Positions 1-8,362 of a stretch of 64,000 nucleotides of DNA are shown here, one piece after another (within the stretch, counting starts at the first letter, position 1; every line of letters begins with the position of its first letter). The notes below the pieces were generated by a model. The model searched no databases, had not been told where the DNA came from, and worked only from the letters and a program-made list of their open reading frames with translations. This DNA is from Alphaproteobacteria bacterium (GTDB lineage: Bacteria; Pseudomonadota; Alphaproteobacteria; Rhodospirillales; Rhodospirillaceae), in NCBI GenBank assembly GCA_030604885.1, contig JAUVUZ010000015.1, positions 23,903 through 87,902 on the forward strand, given 5' to 3'. A program made the position numbers and the translations under genes.

Positions 1-465
1 GATCACCGGCGCGTCCTGCAGGATCAGCCGCGCGAACAGCAGGCGCTGGAACTGCCCGCCGGAGAGTTCGTCGAGGCCGCGCCTGCCCAGGCCCTCGATC
101 CCCACCGTGGCGAGGGCGGCGGCGGCGGCGGCGCGCACCTCGCGCCCGACGCCGCCGAACGGACCGCTGCGCGCCCACGCCCCGGCGAGCACGAATTCGT
201 CCACCGACATCGGAAAGTCGCGGTCCACGTCGGCCGATTGCGGCAGGTAGGCGATGTCGCCCCGCTCCACCCGGCGGATCACCCGCCCGGCGGCGGGCGC
301 CAGCACCCCGGCCACCAGCTTCAGCAGCGTGCTCTTGCCCGCGCCGTTCGCCCCCACCAGCGCGGTCAGGCTGCCGCGCGCGAACGCGCCGCTGACGCCG
401 TCGAGGGCGAGGGTGCGGCCGTAGCGCACCGATACCGCGTCGAGGGCGACGACCGGGCCGTTCAT
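1..465 (-). CDS. znuC: Zinc ABC transporter ATP-binding protein, ZnuC-like (3' end outside window)
   Basis: ATPase subunit of a metal-uptake ABC transporter, expected to drive import of zinc (possibly manganese) through a membrane permease with a periplasmic binding protein. Only the first 155 codons are in the window. The Walker A motif GANGAGKST lies near residue 39 and the ABC signature LSGGQFQR near residue 137, with a Q-loop LPQS between them. The ATG overlaps the stop of the preceding 33-codon ORF in an ATGA arrangement, so translation is probably coupled. The zinc assignment rests on the Zur-type repressor gene immediately upstream on the same strand; the ATPase sequence alone would not separate zinc from manganese. 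Confidence 0.85.
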   Translation of the reverse strand, partial: MNGPVVALDAVSVRYGRTLALDGVSGAFARGSLTALVGANGAGKSTLLKLVAGVLAPAAGRVIRRVERGDIAYLPQSADVDRDFPMSVDEFVLAGAWARSGPFGGVGREVRAAAAAALATVGIEGLGRRGLDELSGGQFQRLLFARLILQDAPVI

Positions 466-563
466 GCCGACACCGCCCACAGGATCGCCGCCCACAGCAG
501 GGCCACCAGCCCGAGGCTCGCAAGCACGCGGCGCGGCGCGCTCATGGCGAAGGACGAAAACAT
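462..563 (-). CDS. 33-aa single-span membrane peptide between zur and znuC
   Basis: A short ORF starts MFSSFAMSAPRR and continues as one hydrophobic segment to its end (leucine, valine, alanine and tryptophan rich), so it should be a single-pass inner-membrane peptide. A strong Shine-Dalgarno, AAGGAG, lies 8 nt before the ATG. Its TGA overlaps the znuC ATG by four bases. An internal ATG at codon 7 is a possible alternative start. Function unknown. It may only serve to couple translation to znuC, or it may be a small accessory subunit of the transporter. The good ribosome site and tight spacing make it more than a chance ORF. Confidence 0.5.
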   Translation of the reverse strand: MFSSFAMSAPRRVLASLGLVALLWAAILWAVSA

Positions 564-586
564 CCGGGTCTCCTTGGCCGAACCGC

Positions 587-1072
587 TCACGGGTGCGCGG
601 CGCGGCAGGCGTGGCAGGTGCCGCGCAGTTCGATGACGCTGTGCGCCACGGCGAAGTCGAGCGCCGCCGCCTCGCCGGCGACGATCGCCTCGATCGCTGG
701 GTTGTCCACCTCCACCGAACCGCCGCAGCCGTCGCAGACGAAGAACACGCAAGCGTGCACCTTTTCCGGATGCGCGCAGGGGACGAAGGCGTTGCGGCTT
801 TCGATCCGCGACACGAAACCCTGCTCCACCAGGAACTCCAGGGTGCGGTAGACGGTCGAGGGGGTGAGCTTGCGGCCGAGCGCCGCCTCGAGGCGCGGCA
901 TCAGGTCGTAGGCGCCGAGGGGCGCGCCCGCCCGCCACAGGGTTTCGAGGGTGAGGCGGCGGATCGGCGTCATCTGGGCGCCGCGCTCCGAGCACAGCGT
1001 CATCGCCTCCTTGAGCGCCGCCGGGGCGGCTTCGGGTCCGTGAACGTGGGTATCGAGCATGGCAGGATTCAT
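587..1072 (-). CDS. zur: Fur-family zinc uptake regulator Zur
   Basis: A 161-aa repressor of the Fur family that is expected to bind DNA when loaded with zinc and switch off zinc import genes. Visible features are a winged helix (roughly residues 35-90, with the family motif PSTVYRTLEFLVEQG), a His/Cys-rich centre (CAHPEKVHAC near residue 99-108) and two CxxC pairs, CDGC and CHAC, typical of the structural zinc site. It lies first in the zur - small peptide - znuC run, which supports Zur over Fur or Mur. An alternative ATG at 1060 has a better-spaced GAGG ribosome site and would remove four residues. Autoregulation through the palindrome at 1084-1100 is likely. Confidence 0.85.
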   Translation of the reverse strand: MNPAMLDTHVHGPEAAPAALKEAMTLCSERGAQMTPIRRLTLETLWRAGAPLGAYDLMPRLEAALGRKLTPSTVYRTLEFLVEQGFVSRIESRNAFVPCAHPEKVHACVFFVCDGCGGSVEVDNPAIEAIVAGEAAALDFAVAHSVIELRGTCHACRAAHP

Positions 1073-1083
1073 CCTCGCGCGGA

Positions 1084-1100
1084 ACGCAATAATATCGCGT
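1084..1100. promoter_or_regulatory. Candidate Zur operator
   Basis: An AT-rich imperfect palindrome, ACGC-AATAATATC-GCGT, lies 12 bp upstream of the zur start, in otherwise GC-rich DNA. Position and shape fit an autoregulatory Zur box. It could also serve ridA on the other strand. The assignment is inferred from the context. Confidence 0.4.
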
Positions 1101-1246
1101 GATTTGCGAGGATATAGCACCGCCGCCCGCCGACGGAAAGGGGGCCGACGAAAAATCCCCATCCCCTCCGTGCCGCACAGGCGGTTGACATGCGCGGCGC
1201 GGCCGCCATCTCCCATCCGCCGACGCGTCACCGAAAAGGACAGAGA

Positions 1247-1645
1247 ATGACCGCACGCGAAGCCGTTTTCCCCGCCGACCGCCACGCGCTCTACGCCGCG
1301 CACGGCTACTCCGCCGCCATCCGCTCCGGCGATCTCCTGTTCGTCTCCGGCCAGGTCGGCAGCCGCCCCGACGGCTCGCCGGAGCCGGAGTTCGCCGCCC
1401 AGGTGCGCCTGGCCTTCGCCAATTTGAAGGCGGTGCTCGCGGCGGCGGGCTGCACCTTCGACGACATCGTCGACGTCACCACCTTCCACACCGATCCCGA
1501 GCGCCAGTTCGACGCCATCATGGCGGTGAAGGCCGAGGTCTTCCCGCAGCCGCCCTACCCCAACTGGACCGCCGTGGGGGTCACCTGGCTCGCGGGCTTC
1601 GATTTCGAGATCAAGGCGGTCGCCCGGATTCCCGGCACGGCGTGA
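1247..1645 (+). CDS. ridA: RidA family enamine/imine deaminase
   Basis: A 132-aa protein of the RidA/YjgF/UK114 family, which hydrolyses reactive enamines and imines such as 2-aminoacrylate released by PLP enzymes. It contains the family core: a GYSAAIRSGDLLFVSGQVG strand region, an LKAVLAAAGCTFDDIVDVTTF helix-strand, and a C-terminal NWTAVGVTWLAG...EIKAVARIP segment that carries the conserved arginine. The ATG at 1247 was chosen because AAAGGA precedes it and it opens at the family's usual length; the longer frame from 1190 adds non-family sequence. It is divergent from zur, with a 174-bp shared promoter region. Cytoplasmic trimer by family. Confidence 0.88.
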   Translation: MTAREAVFPADRHALYAAHGYSAAIRSGDLLFVSGQVGSRPDGSPEPEFAAQVRLAFANLKAVLAAAGCTFDDIVDVTTFHTDPERQFDAIMAVKAEVFPQPPYPNWTAVGVTWLAGFDFEIKAVARIPGTA

Positions 1646-1670
1646 GCGCCGGGGCCGGGGCCGGAACGGG

Positions 1671-2957
<1,287 letters not shown>

Positions 2958-3007
2958 TTATGGGCGGTCGGGGAGCGTCTCCCCGCGCCGGAGGTTGGCG
3001 GTCTCGG

Positions 3008-3358
3008 TCAAATTTCGACCTCGTGGTGGGTCTTGCCGTACTGCACCACCCGGACCTTCTCCAGCGTCACCAGGGTGCTGACGAGCATGCCGTCGACCGC
3101 CTCGAGGTAGGCCTCGATCTTGTCCCGCACGTCGATGATCTCCACCACCAGCGGCAGGTTCGCCGAAAGGTCGAGGATTTTCGCGGTGTGGATCTCGCCC
3201 GAGTGGCCGAACCCCATCGGCCCGCGCAGCACGGTGGCGCCCGCCAGTCCCATGTCCCGCGCCTTCAGCACCAGCGCCTCGAACAACGGCCCGGAGCCGT
3301 GCCGTTCGGCCTCGCCGAGATAGATCCGCAGCAGCAGCGCCGCGTTGGGCAATGTCAT
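3008..3358 (-). CDS. DUF190 family protein (fluoride-operon associated)
   Basis: A 116-aa protein of the DUF190 family, predicted to be a small ferredoxin-fold, PII-like cytoplasmic protein. It shows the family pattern RIYLGEAERHG near the start, then GLAGATVLRGPMGFG and LPLVVEIIDVRDKI. The ATG at 3358 is preceded by AGGAGAG. It lies 14 bp downstream of the crcB stop, and eno follows after 65 bp. DUF190 genes are often found beside crcB and may modulate the exporter; its molecular role is not established. No start upstream is needed, because the longer open frame has no family sequence. Confidence 0.85.
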   Translation of the reverse strand: MTLPNAALLLRIYLGEAERHGSGPLFEALVLKARDMGLAGATVLRGPMGFGHSGEIHTAKILDLSANLPLVVEIIDVRDKIEAYLEAVDGMLVSTLVTLEKVRVVQYGKTHHEVEI

Positions 3359-3372
3359 GATGACTCTCCTGC

Positions 3373-3756
3373 TCAGGCGTTGATGGTGTTTCCGGCCACC
3401 GCGCCGAGCCATGCGCCGATCAGGCACAGGCCGACCGAGAGGCCGACGTTCATCCCCACGCTCGCCCATTCCCCGCTCTGCGCGAGGCTCAGGGTCTGGA
3501 TGCTGAACGAGGAGAACGTGGTGAACCCGCCGCAGACGCCGATCATGAAGAACTGCCGCCACGCGCCGGGCACGTAGAGCCGGGCGTCGGGGGCGGTGAG
3601 CGTCGCGAACAGGACGATGACGAACGAGCCGGCGACGTTGACCGCCAGCGTGCCCCAGGGAAAGGTCTGCCCCGCCCAGTTGGAGATCAGACCGGAAAGC
3701 CAGAACCGCAGAACGCCGCCAACACCGCTGCCGACGGCAACCAGCACATACACCAT
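3373..3756 (-). CDS. crcB: Fluoride ion exporter CrcB/Fluc
   Basis: A 127-aa, four-helix inner-membrane fluoride channel that acts as an antiparallel dimer and lets cytoplasmic fluoride escape. Visible motifs are GSGVGGVLRFWLS in helix 1, GTLAVNVAGSF in helix 2 and GGFTTFSSFSIQT in helix 3, the last carrying the conserved phenylalanines and threonine/serine track that line the pore. The start MVYVLVAVG at 3756 matches family length; the longer frame to 3819 runs into the riboswitch terminator and is unlikely. It is first gene of the crcB - DUF190 - eno operon, and its 5' leader holds a fluoride aptamer and terminator. Confidence 0.94.
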   Translation of the reverse strand: MVYVLVAVGSGVGGVLRFWLSGLISNWAGQTFPWGTLAVNVAGSFVIVLFATLTAPDARLYVPGAWRQFFMIGVCGGFTTFSSFSIQTLSLAQSGEWASVGMNVGLSVGLCLIGAWLGAVAGNTINA

Positions 3757-3786
3757 TTTCGCCGCACCTCGCGTTTCGACGCGGGC

Positions 3787-3815
3787 ATCAAAAAACCCGC
3801 CATGACGGCGGGTTG
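3787..3815 (-). terminator. Intrinsic terminator between the fluoride aptamer and crcB
   Basis: On the minus strand an AACCCGCC stem, a five-base loop and GGCGGGTT are followed directly by a T run (A run at 3790-3795 on the plus strand). It sits between the fluoride aptamer and crcB, the usual place for an expression platform. Fluoride binding would be expected to prevent termination and allow crcB-DUF190-eno to be transcribed. Confidence 0.8.
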
Positions 3816-3841
3816 ACACGACTTCCCACCGCGCAGTTTCA

Positions 3842-3892
3842 CGCAGTAGGAGTCATCGGCCTTGCAGCGATTACGGGAGACCCCATTCCCAG
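3842..3892 (-). promoter_or_regulatory. Fluoride riboswitch (crcB motif)
   Basis: Read on the minus strand, the leader contains GGGAATGGGGTCTCCC, then a short GC-bounded stem, then GATGACTCCTACTG. This fits the crcB RNA motif: the 5' GGNGATGG element, a CCC return strand, and the highly conserved 3' TGATGNCTCCTACT element. The terminator at 3787-3815 and the start of crcB follow in order. The alignment is by eye to the remembered consensus; a covariance search would settle it. Confidence 0.85.
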
Positions 3893-3934
3893 GAGTGTTT
3901 CCAACATCTACGCTCGGGGGACCGCCGCGTCAAT

Positions 3935-4243
3935 GCATCCTCGCCGAACCCGGCGTGGGTCTCGGCCTCACCCCCGAGGGGGCGGGATTGTGAAATGCCG
4001 CGTCAATACGCGGCATTTCATCCTCGGGCGCTGCCCTCGGACCGCCTGCGGCGTCGCTCGGATGCCTTGCATCCTCGCCGAACCCGGCGCGGGTCTCGGC
4101 CTCACCCCCGAGGGGGCGGGATTGTGAAATGCCGCGTCGACACGCGGCATTTCATCCTCGGGCGATGCCCTCGGACCGCCTGCGGCGTCGCTCGGATGCT
4201 TTGCATCCTCGCCGAACCCGGCGTGGGTCTCGGCCTCACCCCC
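3935..4243. repeat. 134-bp tandem repeat, about 2.3 copies, with internal hairpins
   Basis: GCATCCTCGCCGAACCCGG begins at 3935, 4069 and 4203, exactly 134 bp apart, and the copies are nearly identical. Each complete unit carries a perfect hairpin with 13-bp arms (TGAAATGCCGCGT / ACGCGGCATTTCA) at 3991-4020 and 4125-4154, plus a small CCCCCGAGGGGG palindrome. The hairpin loops differ (CAAT versus CGAC) while the stems are kept, which suggests selection on the structure. The third copy ends inside the unit and runs into the 4246-4293 hairpin. No coding potential that I can support. Confidence 0.85.
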
Positions 4244-4245
4244 GT

Positions 4246-4293
4246 CGCCATTGAAAAAGCGGGCCCCTGGTGGGACCCGCTTTTTCAATGGCG
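4246..4293. terminator. Long bidirectional terminator hairpin
   Basis: An 18-bp inverted repeat (CGCCATTGAAAAAGCGGG and its complement) encloses a short loop. The A and T tracts flanking the GC-rich stem make it work as an intrinsic terminator in both directions. It marks the end of recognisable core DNA before the accessory island. Confidence 0.7.
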
Positions 4294-4352
4294 GTGCAAG
4301 CAGTCTGCAGCGAACCCGTCTCTGTCGCGTTTCCCTGCAAACAAGGAAAAAT

Positions 4353-4500
4353 ACAGGGAACGAACTAGGTCGCCCACTCAATGGCCCGCGGTATGGCCTC
4401 ATAGCACCAAGGCTCCGCTCACTTTTAGACGCATTCCCCTACTCGCAGAAACAGGGAACTGCCCCGAACGGAACAGGGAAGCCGCCACAAAGGAACAGGG
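4353..4500. repeat. Four ACAGGGAA-type direct repeats, three at 22-bp spacing
   Basis: ACAGGGAA occurs at 4353, 4451 and 4473, with ACAGGG again at 4495; the last three are exactly 22 bp apart. A reverse copy TTCCCTG lies at 4331. The rest of 4294-4606 holds no gene I can support. Regular spacing of about two helical turns suggests protein-binding sites, for example recombinase arm sites at the left end of the island. Confidence 0.55.
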
Positions 4501-4670
4501 TGGCTCCGCCCCACCTCATTACATGCGGGACTGTGCCACGCCACGAAATGATTTCGATCGGTTCAATCGCGATAGTTCCATTCGTTGATCGCAGCTATCG
4601 AAGCGATGACCTGCCATGGGAAACTTCCTCCAGTTTGAAGTAGAGTCCGGCCCAGCAGGGCGACGGACCT

Positions 4671-4933
4671 ATGAAGCGGAGCAGGTTTCCGGAAGAGCAG
4701 ATCATCGGCATCCTGAAGGAGCAGGAGGCGGGAGCGGCGACGGCAGACGTGTGCCGTCGACACGGGATATCGAGCGCGACCTTCTACAAATGGAAGGCCA
4801 AGTATGCCTTTATGTCTCGGAAGCTCGGCGTTTGAAGGCGCTGGAGGACGAGAACGCCCGGCTGAAGAAGCTTCTGGCGGAATCGATGCTGAACGAGGCC
4901 GCGCTCCGCGATCTTCTTGGAAAAAAATGGTAG
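4671..4933 (+). pseudogene. IS3 transposase orfA, frameshifted
   Basis: The N-terminal part reads [18 protein letters not shown] with a helix-turn-helix ending [10 protein letters not shown], the typical DNA-binding half of IS3 orfA. Near 4802-4806 one base appears to be missing: the original frame runs into a TGA after MSRKLGV, while the leucine-zipper half ([20 protein letters not shown] to LLGKKW) continues in another frame. The usual IS407-type sequence reads through this point. The element can therefore probably not make intact OrfA or OrfAB, unless this is a sequencing error. Confidence 0.75.
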
Positions 4934-5853
4934 GGCCCGCCGCGAAGCGGGAAGCTGTCGCGCATCTGCGAAGCGATTTCGAGATGAGCGAGCGACGGGC
5001 CTGCACGGTGCTCGGGGTGGATCGCACGACGGTCCGCTACCGCTCCATTCGTCCTGCCGACGAAGAGCTACGAGAGCGTCTGCGCGACCTCGCCCAGAAG
5101 CGGCGGCGGTTCGGCTATCGGCGTCTGTTCGTTCTGCTGCGTCGCGATGGTGAGGCCTCCGGGATCACCCGCATTTACCGCCTGTATCGGGAAGAAGGCG
5201 TAGCCGTGCGCCGGAGACGGACCCGACGCAAGGCGATCGGCACACGAGCGCCGATCCTGGTGGAAGCCGTTCCCAATGCCCGCTGGTCTCTCGACTTCGT
5301 GCACGACCAACTGGACAACGGGCGACGCTTCCGTGTGCTGAACATCGTCGATGACGTGACGCGGGAGTGTCTGGCGGCGGTTCCGGACACCTCAATCTCC
5401 GGCGTGCGGGTGGTCCGCGAACTGGCGGCGTTGGTGGCGAAACACGGCCAGCCCGGAATGATCGTCTCCGACAACGGCACCGAACTCACGTCCAACGCCG
5501 TGCTGAGATGGGCCCAGGATCAGCGGATCGAGTGGCACTACATCGCACCCGGCAAGCCGATGCAGAACGGCTATGTCGAGAGCTTCAACGGACGGATGCG
5601 GGACGAACTTCTAAACGAGACGGTCTTTACCAGCATGGCTCAGGCTCGCGCCGTGATCGCCGCTTGGCGGACCGACTACAACACGACTAGGCCGCATTCG
5701 GCCCTGGGATACCAAACCCCGGCGGCACGTGCCGCCGAACTCAAGGCAATGGGGGCAGCCCCTCCGCCCGTTCCGGGCTCCGGGACTACCCCCATTGCTC
5801 ACACCGCGCCTGACGGCGTAACTTCGGCAAAGGCTCAACTTTCGGCCGGATGA
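4927..5853 (+). CDS. IS3 transposase orfB, rve integrase core
   Basis: The catalytic half of the transposase, 308 codons from the ATG at 4927 that overlaps the end of orfA. It normally is made as an OrfAB fusion by -1 slippage on the A7 run just before it. The DDE residues are present: D in SLDFVHDQ, D in IVSDNGTE and E in [13 protein letters not shown], followed by the family ending [17 protein letters not shown]. The frame is intact. Because orfA is frameshifted, an active fusion protein is unlikely. Confidence 0.9.
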   Translation: MVGPAAKREAVAHLRSDFEMSERRACTVLGVDRTTVRYRSIRPADEELRERLRDLAQKRRRFGYRRLFVLLRRDGEASGITRIYRLYREEGVAVRRRRTRRKAIGTRAPILVEAVPNARWSLDFVHDQLDNGRRFRVLNIVDDVTRECLAAVPDTSISGVRVVRELAALVAKHGQPGMIVSDNGTELTSNAVLRWAQDQRIEWHYIAPGKPMQNGYVESFNGRMRDELLNETVFTSMAQARAVIAAWRTDYNTTRPHSALGYQTPAARAAELKAMGAAPPPVPGSGTTPIAHTAPDGVTSAKAQLSAG

Positions 5854-5871
5854 AAGTTCCATGGCAGGTCA

Positions 5872-6579
5872 GCCGGCTCGACGGACTGCATCTCGATTTT
5901 CCGTTCGCGGGAGCGCGGATGCTGCGCGACATCTCAACGCCGAGGGCATCGCGATCGGTCGCGACAAGGTTAAGCGTATGATGCGTCGCATGGGGATCGA
6001 GGCGCTTTACCGCCGACCGAACACCTCGAAGCCGACGCCAGGGCACAAGATTTACCGTATCTGCTGCGCAAGCAACCGGTCACGCGGGCCAATCAGGTGT
6101 GGGCAATGGACATCACCTACATCCCGATGGCACGCGGCTTCGTCTATCTGGCGGCGGTGATCGACTGGTTCAGCCGACGCGTTCTCGCTTGGCGGCTGTC
6201 GATATCGATGGCGGTAGATTTCTGCATCGAAGCCGTCGAGGAAGCACTAGCCAAGCATGGCCGGCCGGAGATATTCAACACGGACCAGGGCAGTCAGTTC
6301 ACCAGCATCGACTTCATCAAGTTGCTGACCGACAACGGCATCGCGATCAGCATGGATGGCAAAGGCGCTTGGCGTGACAACGTCTTCGTCGAGCGGCTCT
6401 GGCGCTCGGTGAAGCATGAGGAGGTCTAGATCCACGCCGATGACAGCGTTGGTGAGGCCCGGCGTTCGATCGGGCGGTATCTCGAGTTCTACAACGGCAG
6501 GAGGCCGCATTCGAGCCTTGACCGGCAGACGCCGGACCAAGTCTATTTTCAGCACATGCCCCTGTCGGCAGTGGCATGA
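5872..6579 (+). pseudogene. Decayed IS3-type transposase (orfB remnant)
   Basis: A second, different IS3-group integrase core. It lacks its 5' part, joins the neighbouring IS at its right terminal repeat, and is broken twice. A frameshift near 6050 separates PNTSKPTPGHKIY from LLRKQPVTRANQVWAMDITY, and TAG at 6427 replaces the conserved tyrosine codon after SVKHEEV. The catalytic residues remain readable (D in WAMDIT, D in FNTDQGSQF, E in VFVERLWRSVK) and the family ending YNGRRPHSSLDRQTPDQVYF reaches a TGA at 6579. It is non-functional. Confidence 0.85.
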
Positions 6580-6735
6580 CGTTCGCCGCCGATATCGGTC
6601 GTCACTCCGGTCGAGTTACACCCTCCCTGCATGACGCCCCATATCGGCATTTCGAAGAAACAAGCGGCAGACGATCCACTTATCTCTCGCCGATCCCTGT
6701 CCGAACAAACCTAGCCAGCTCGGGAAGGTGTTCAT

Positions 6736-7845
6736 TTGGAAGGTCACAAGTTGCTAGCGGTAAGCCATCGACAAGTGATAGCGGTCGAGACATCCATTGC
6801 GGCCCCTGAGGTGGATGGTCTCCCGTTGCTCACTCGGTTGTTGCTTTTCGCGGCCAATGGCGGCGGTTCCCTTACGGACGTCTGCACTGTCGCGATGATC
6901 GACGAGGACATTATACGTTCTGAGGCCGACAGGCTTTCCCAAATGGGAGTGATCGATCTGTGCGGTGCGACCGGACGTATCGCCCTCAATGACCGTCGCG
7001 GGCGACGGCTTTGGAATGACTTCACCTGCGTGCGCGAGTTCCGGAAAGGTCGCCACCACATGGTCTTTGACCCGGTGGCTCGGGCACTGCGATGGGTGAA
7101 CCCGTTAGATATCATCCGGGTCTATGAAGGGGCCGCTCCACTCTTGCCAGAGCGGCATCGCGTGGAATTGGCGAAGGTTCCAGACGAAGTGCTGGCAGGC
7201 CTGATCGAGGAGGTCTCCCCTGGGTTAGCCAATATTTTCGCAGGACGAGAGGATTGGCCGGTGGACGTTTCGCTCGGACCGACAGCGGGCACGCTCACCT
7301 CCTCGCTGCCGCTTCCCGCTGAGATGGTAATGCTTCCTCGTCCTCACACAGCGATTGACTCAGAAGTCTGGCGCGACAGGACTGACTTTACCCCGCCACA
7401 GCCAAACCATGTGTACTCGATTGACGGGCCTGCCCTGCGATTTGAGGTGAAGGTGGGTCGCGAGGGCCAACGGGGCAGAGATACGATATTTTATCTTTTT
7501 GATCTGGTCACAGGTGTGATCCACAAGGAGAAGGACATTGAGGAGTATGTGCAATGTACTCCCGTAGGGCCGGAAACCGCCTCGGTGTTCGTGTTGTCGC
7601 CGAAGCATACCGGGGCCGAGCTTTGCGAGGCGCTGGCATCGGGGCTGTTGGGACACCTCTTGCCGGAACGAGGCAGGAGATGCAGGGAAGCCGGTTGGTC
7701 GCTCGGCGAGGAAGCTGTGACTCTCAGGCGGGGCGCGACCGAAATCGCGATAGCCGCATGTGCCGTCAGGCAAGCGAAGGAGGAAGGCGGGTGGCACTTC
7801 TGGACCAGCGCGACGGTCGCGCAAGACAGCGTGAGGGGTGAGTGA
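6736..7845 (+). CDS. Unknown protein, first gene of the helicase operon; possible N-terminal winged helix
   Basis: A 369-aa soluble protein starting at TTG, with GGAAGG seven bases before it. No family recognised. Residues about 28-90 (LPLLTRLLLFAANGG, then IRSEADRLSQMGVIDL and a GRIALNDRRG hairpin) look like a winged-helix fold, so DNA or RNA binding is possible. Residues 195-290 look beta-rich (MVMLPRPHTAIDSE, NHVYSIDG, FYLFDLVTGVIHKEKDIEEYV). Its stop overlaps the GTG start of the next gene by four bases, so the products are probably made together. It is the first gene of a four-gene operon that ends in a membrane-anchored SF1 helicase. It may be a sensor or adaptor for the helicase; this is inference. 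Confidence 0.7.
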   Translation: MEGHKLLAVSHRQVIAVETSIAAPEVDGLPLLTRLLLFAANGGGSLTDVCTVAMIDEDIIRSEADRLSQMGVIDLCGATGRIALNDRRGRRLWNDFTCVREFRKGRHHMVFDPVARALRWVNPLDIIRVYEGAAPLLPERHRVELAKVPDEVLAGLIEEVSPGLANIFAGREDWPVDVSLGPTAGTLTSSLPLPAEMVMLPRPHTAIDSEVWRDRTDFTPPQPNHVYSIDGPALRFEVKVGREGQRGRDTIFYLFDLVTGVIHKEKDIEEYVQCTPVGPETASVFVLSPKHTGAELCEALASGLLGHLLPERGRRCREAGWSLGEEAVTLRRGATEIAIAACAVRQAKEEGGWHFWTSATVAQDSVRGE

Positions 7846-8360
7846 GCGGAATGGAGCAGAACGCTGCAAGGTTGATGCGAGTGTATAGGGCTTTGCGCGT
7901 CACCGGCAGGGTTGCCAAGCTCATGCGCTCGCAGGGCATGAAAGCTGCCGGTGCAGTCAACCCGGCAGTCCTTGCGGTCGATGCGGCGTTGGCCGTCCTG
8001 GACGCTGGCCGTGCGTACTTTAGGCTTTCCGCTGAACGTGAAAGGACGCTACGTCTGGAGAACGATCTAAAGGCTGCCCGTGCTCGGCTGGCTGCGCACG
8101 CCGAGTATGAAGCGAATACTATCGAGGTGTCACAAAGGAAGATGGCGCGGGGATCTGATGTCGACAGGGCAGTGATGTCCTCATTTCGCCTCTTGGAATT
8201 GGCAACGAAGACGTTAGGCGAGGAGATGGCTAAGTTAGCTGGTCAGGAAGGTGACCCGCGGTTGGTTAGTCTGACCCGTAAATACGAAATTTTCATGAGC
8301 CGTTACATGAAGACCGTTGAGCAGCTGTCGCTCGCGGCGACAACTGAAGTGGAGGGATAA
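7842..8360 (+). CDS. Unknown coiled-coil protein with a hydrophobic patch, helicase operon gene 2
   Basis: A 172-aa protein starting at GTG, overlapping the previous stop (GTGA). Residues 35-62 form an alanine/valine-rich stretch (around NPAVLAVDAALAVLDAG) that could insert in or lie along the membrane. Residues 63-105 are a charged heptad-type helix (SAERERTLRLENDLKAARARL), followed by a helical C-terminal part. No family recognised. It ends two bases before the next gene. With gene 3 (also coiled coil) and gene 4 (coiled coil behind a membrane anchor), it probably forms one complex. Confidence 0.65.
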   Translation: MSGMEQNAARLMRVYRALRVTGRVAKLMRSQGMKAAGAVNPAVLAVDAALAVLDAGRAYFRLSAERERTLRLENDLKAARARLAAHAEYEANTIEVSQRKMARGSDVDRAVMSSFRLLELATKTLGEEMAKLAGQEGDPRLVSLTRKYEIFMSRYMKTVEQLSLAATTEVEG

Positions 8361-8362
8361 CA

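Larger units (their letters stand above)
4607..5871 (+). mobile_element. IS3-family insertion sequence (IS407-like), 1265 bp
   Basis: The element is bounded by imperfect terminal inverted repeats: TGACCTGCCATGGGAAACTT at the left and, read inward from the right, TGACCTGCCATGGAACTTTC. It holds orfA and orfB in the IS3 arrangement with an A7 slippery run at 4921-4927. The flanking bases do not form a target duplication (GCGA on the left, GCCG on the right), so the ends have probably been rearranged. The right end abuts a decayed second IS3-type transposase. Confidence 0.88.

Noticed and set aside
4353..4500. CRISPR array
   Set aside because: The repeated part is only 8 bp within a 22-bp period, without spacers of normal length, and no cas gene is present in the window. 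I saw no CRISPR array elsewhere.
4790..4815. Programmed frameshift in the IS orfA
   Set aside because: IS3 elements shift at the orfA/orfB junction, where the A7 run at 4921-4927 is present. The break at about 4804 lacks a slippery run and falls inside orfA, so a mutation or sequencing error is more likely.
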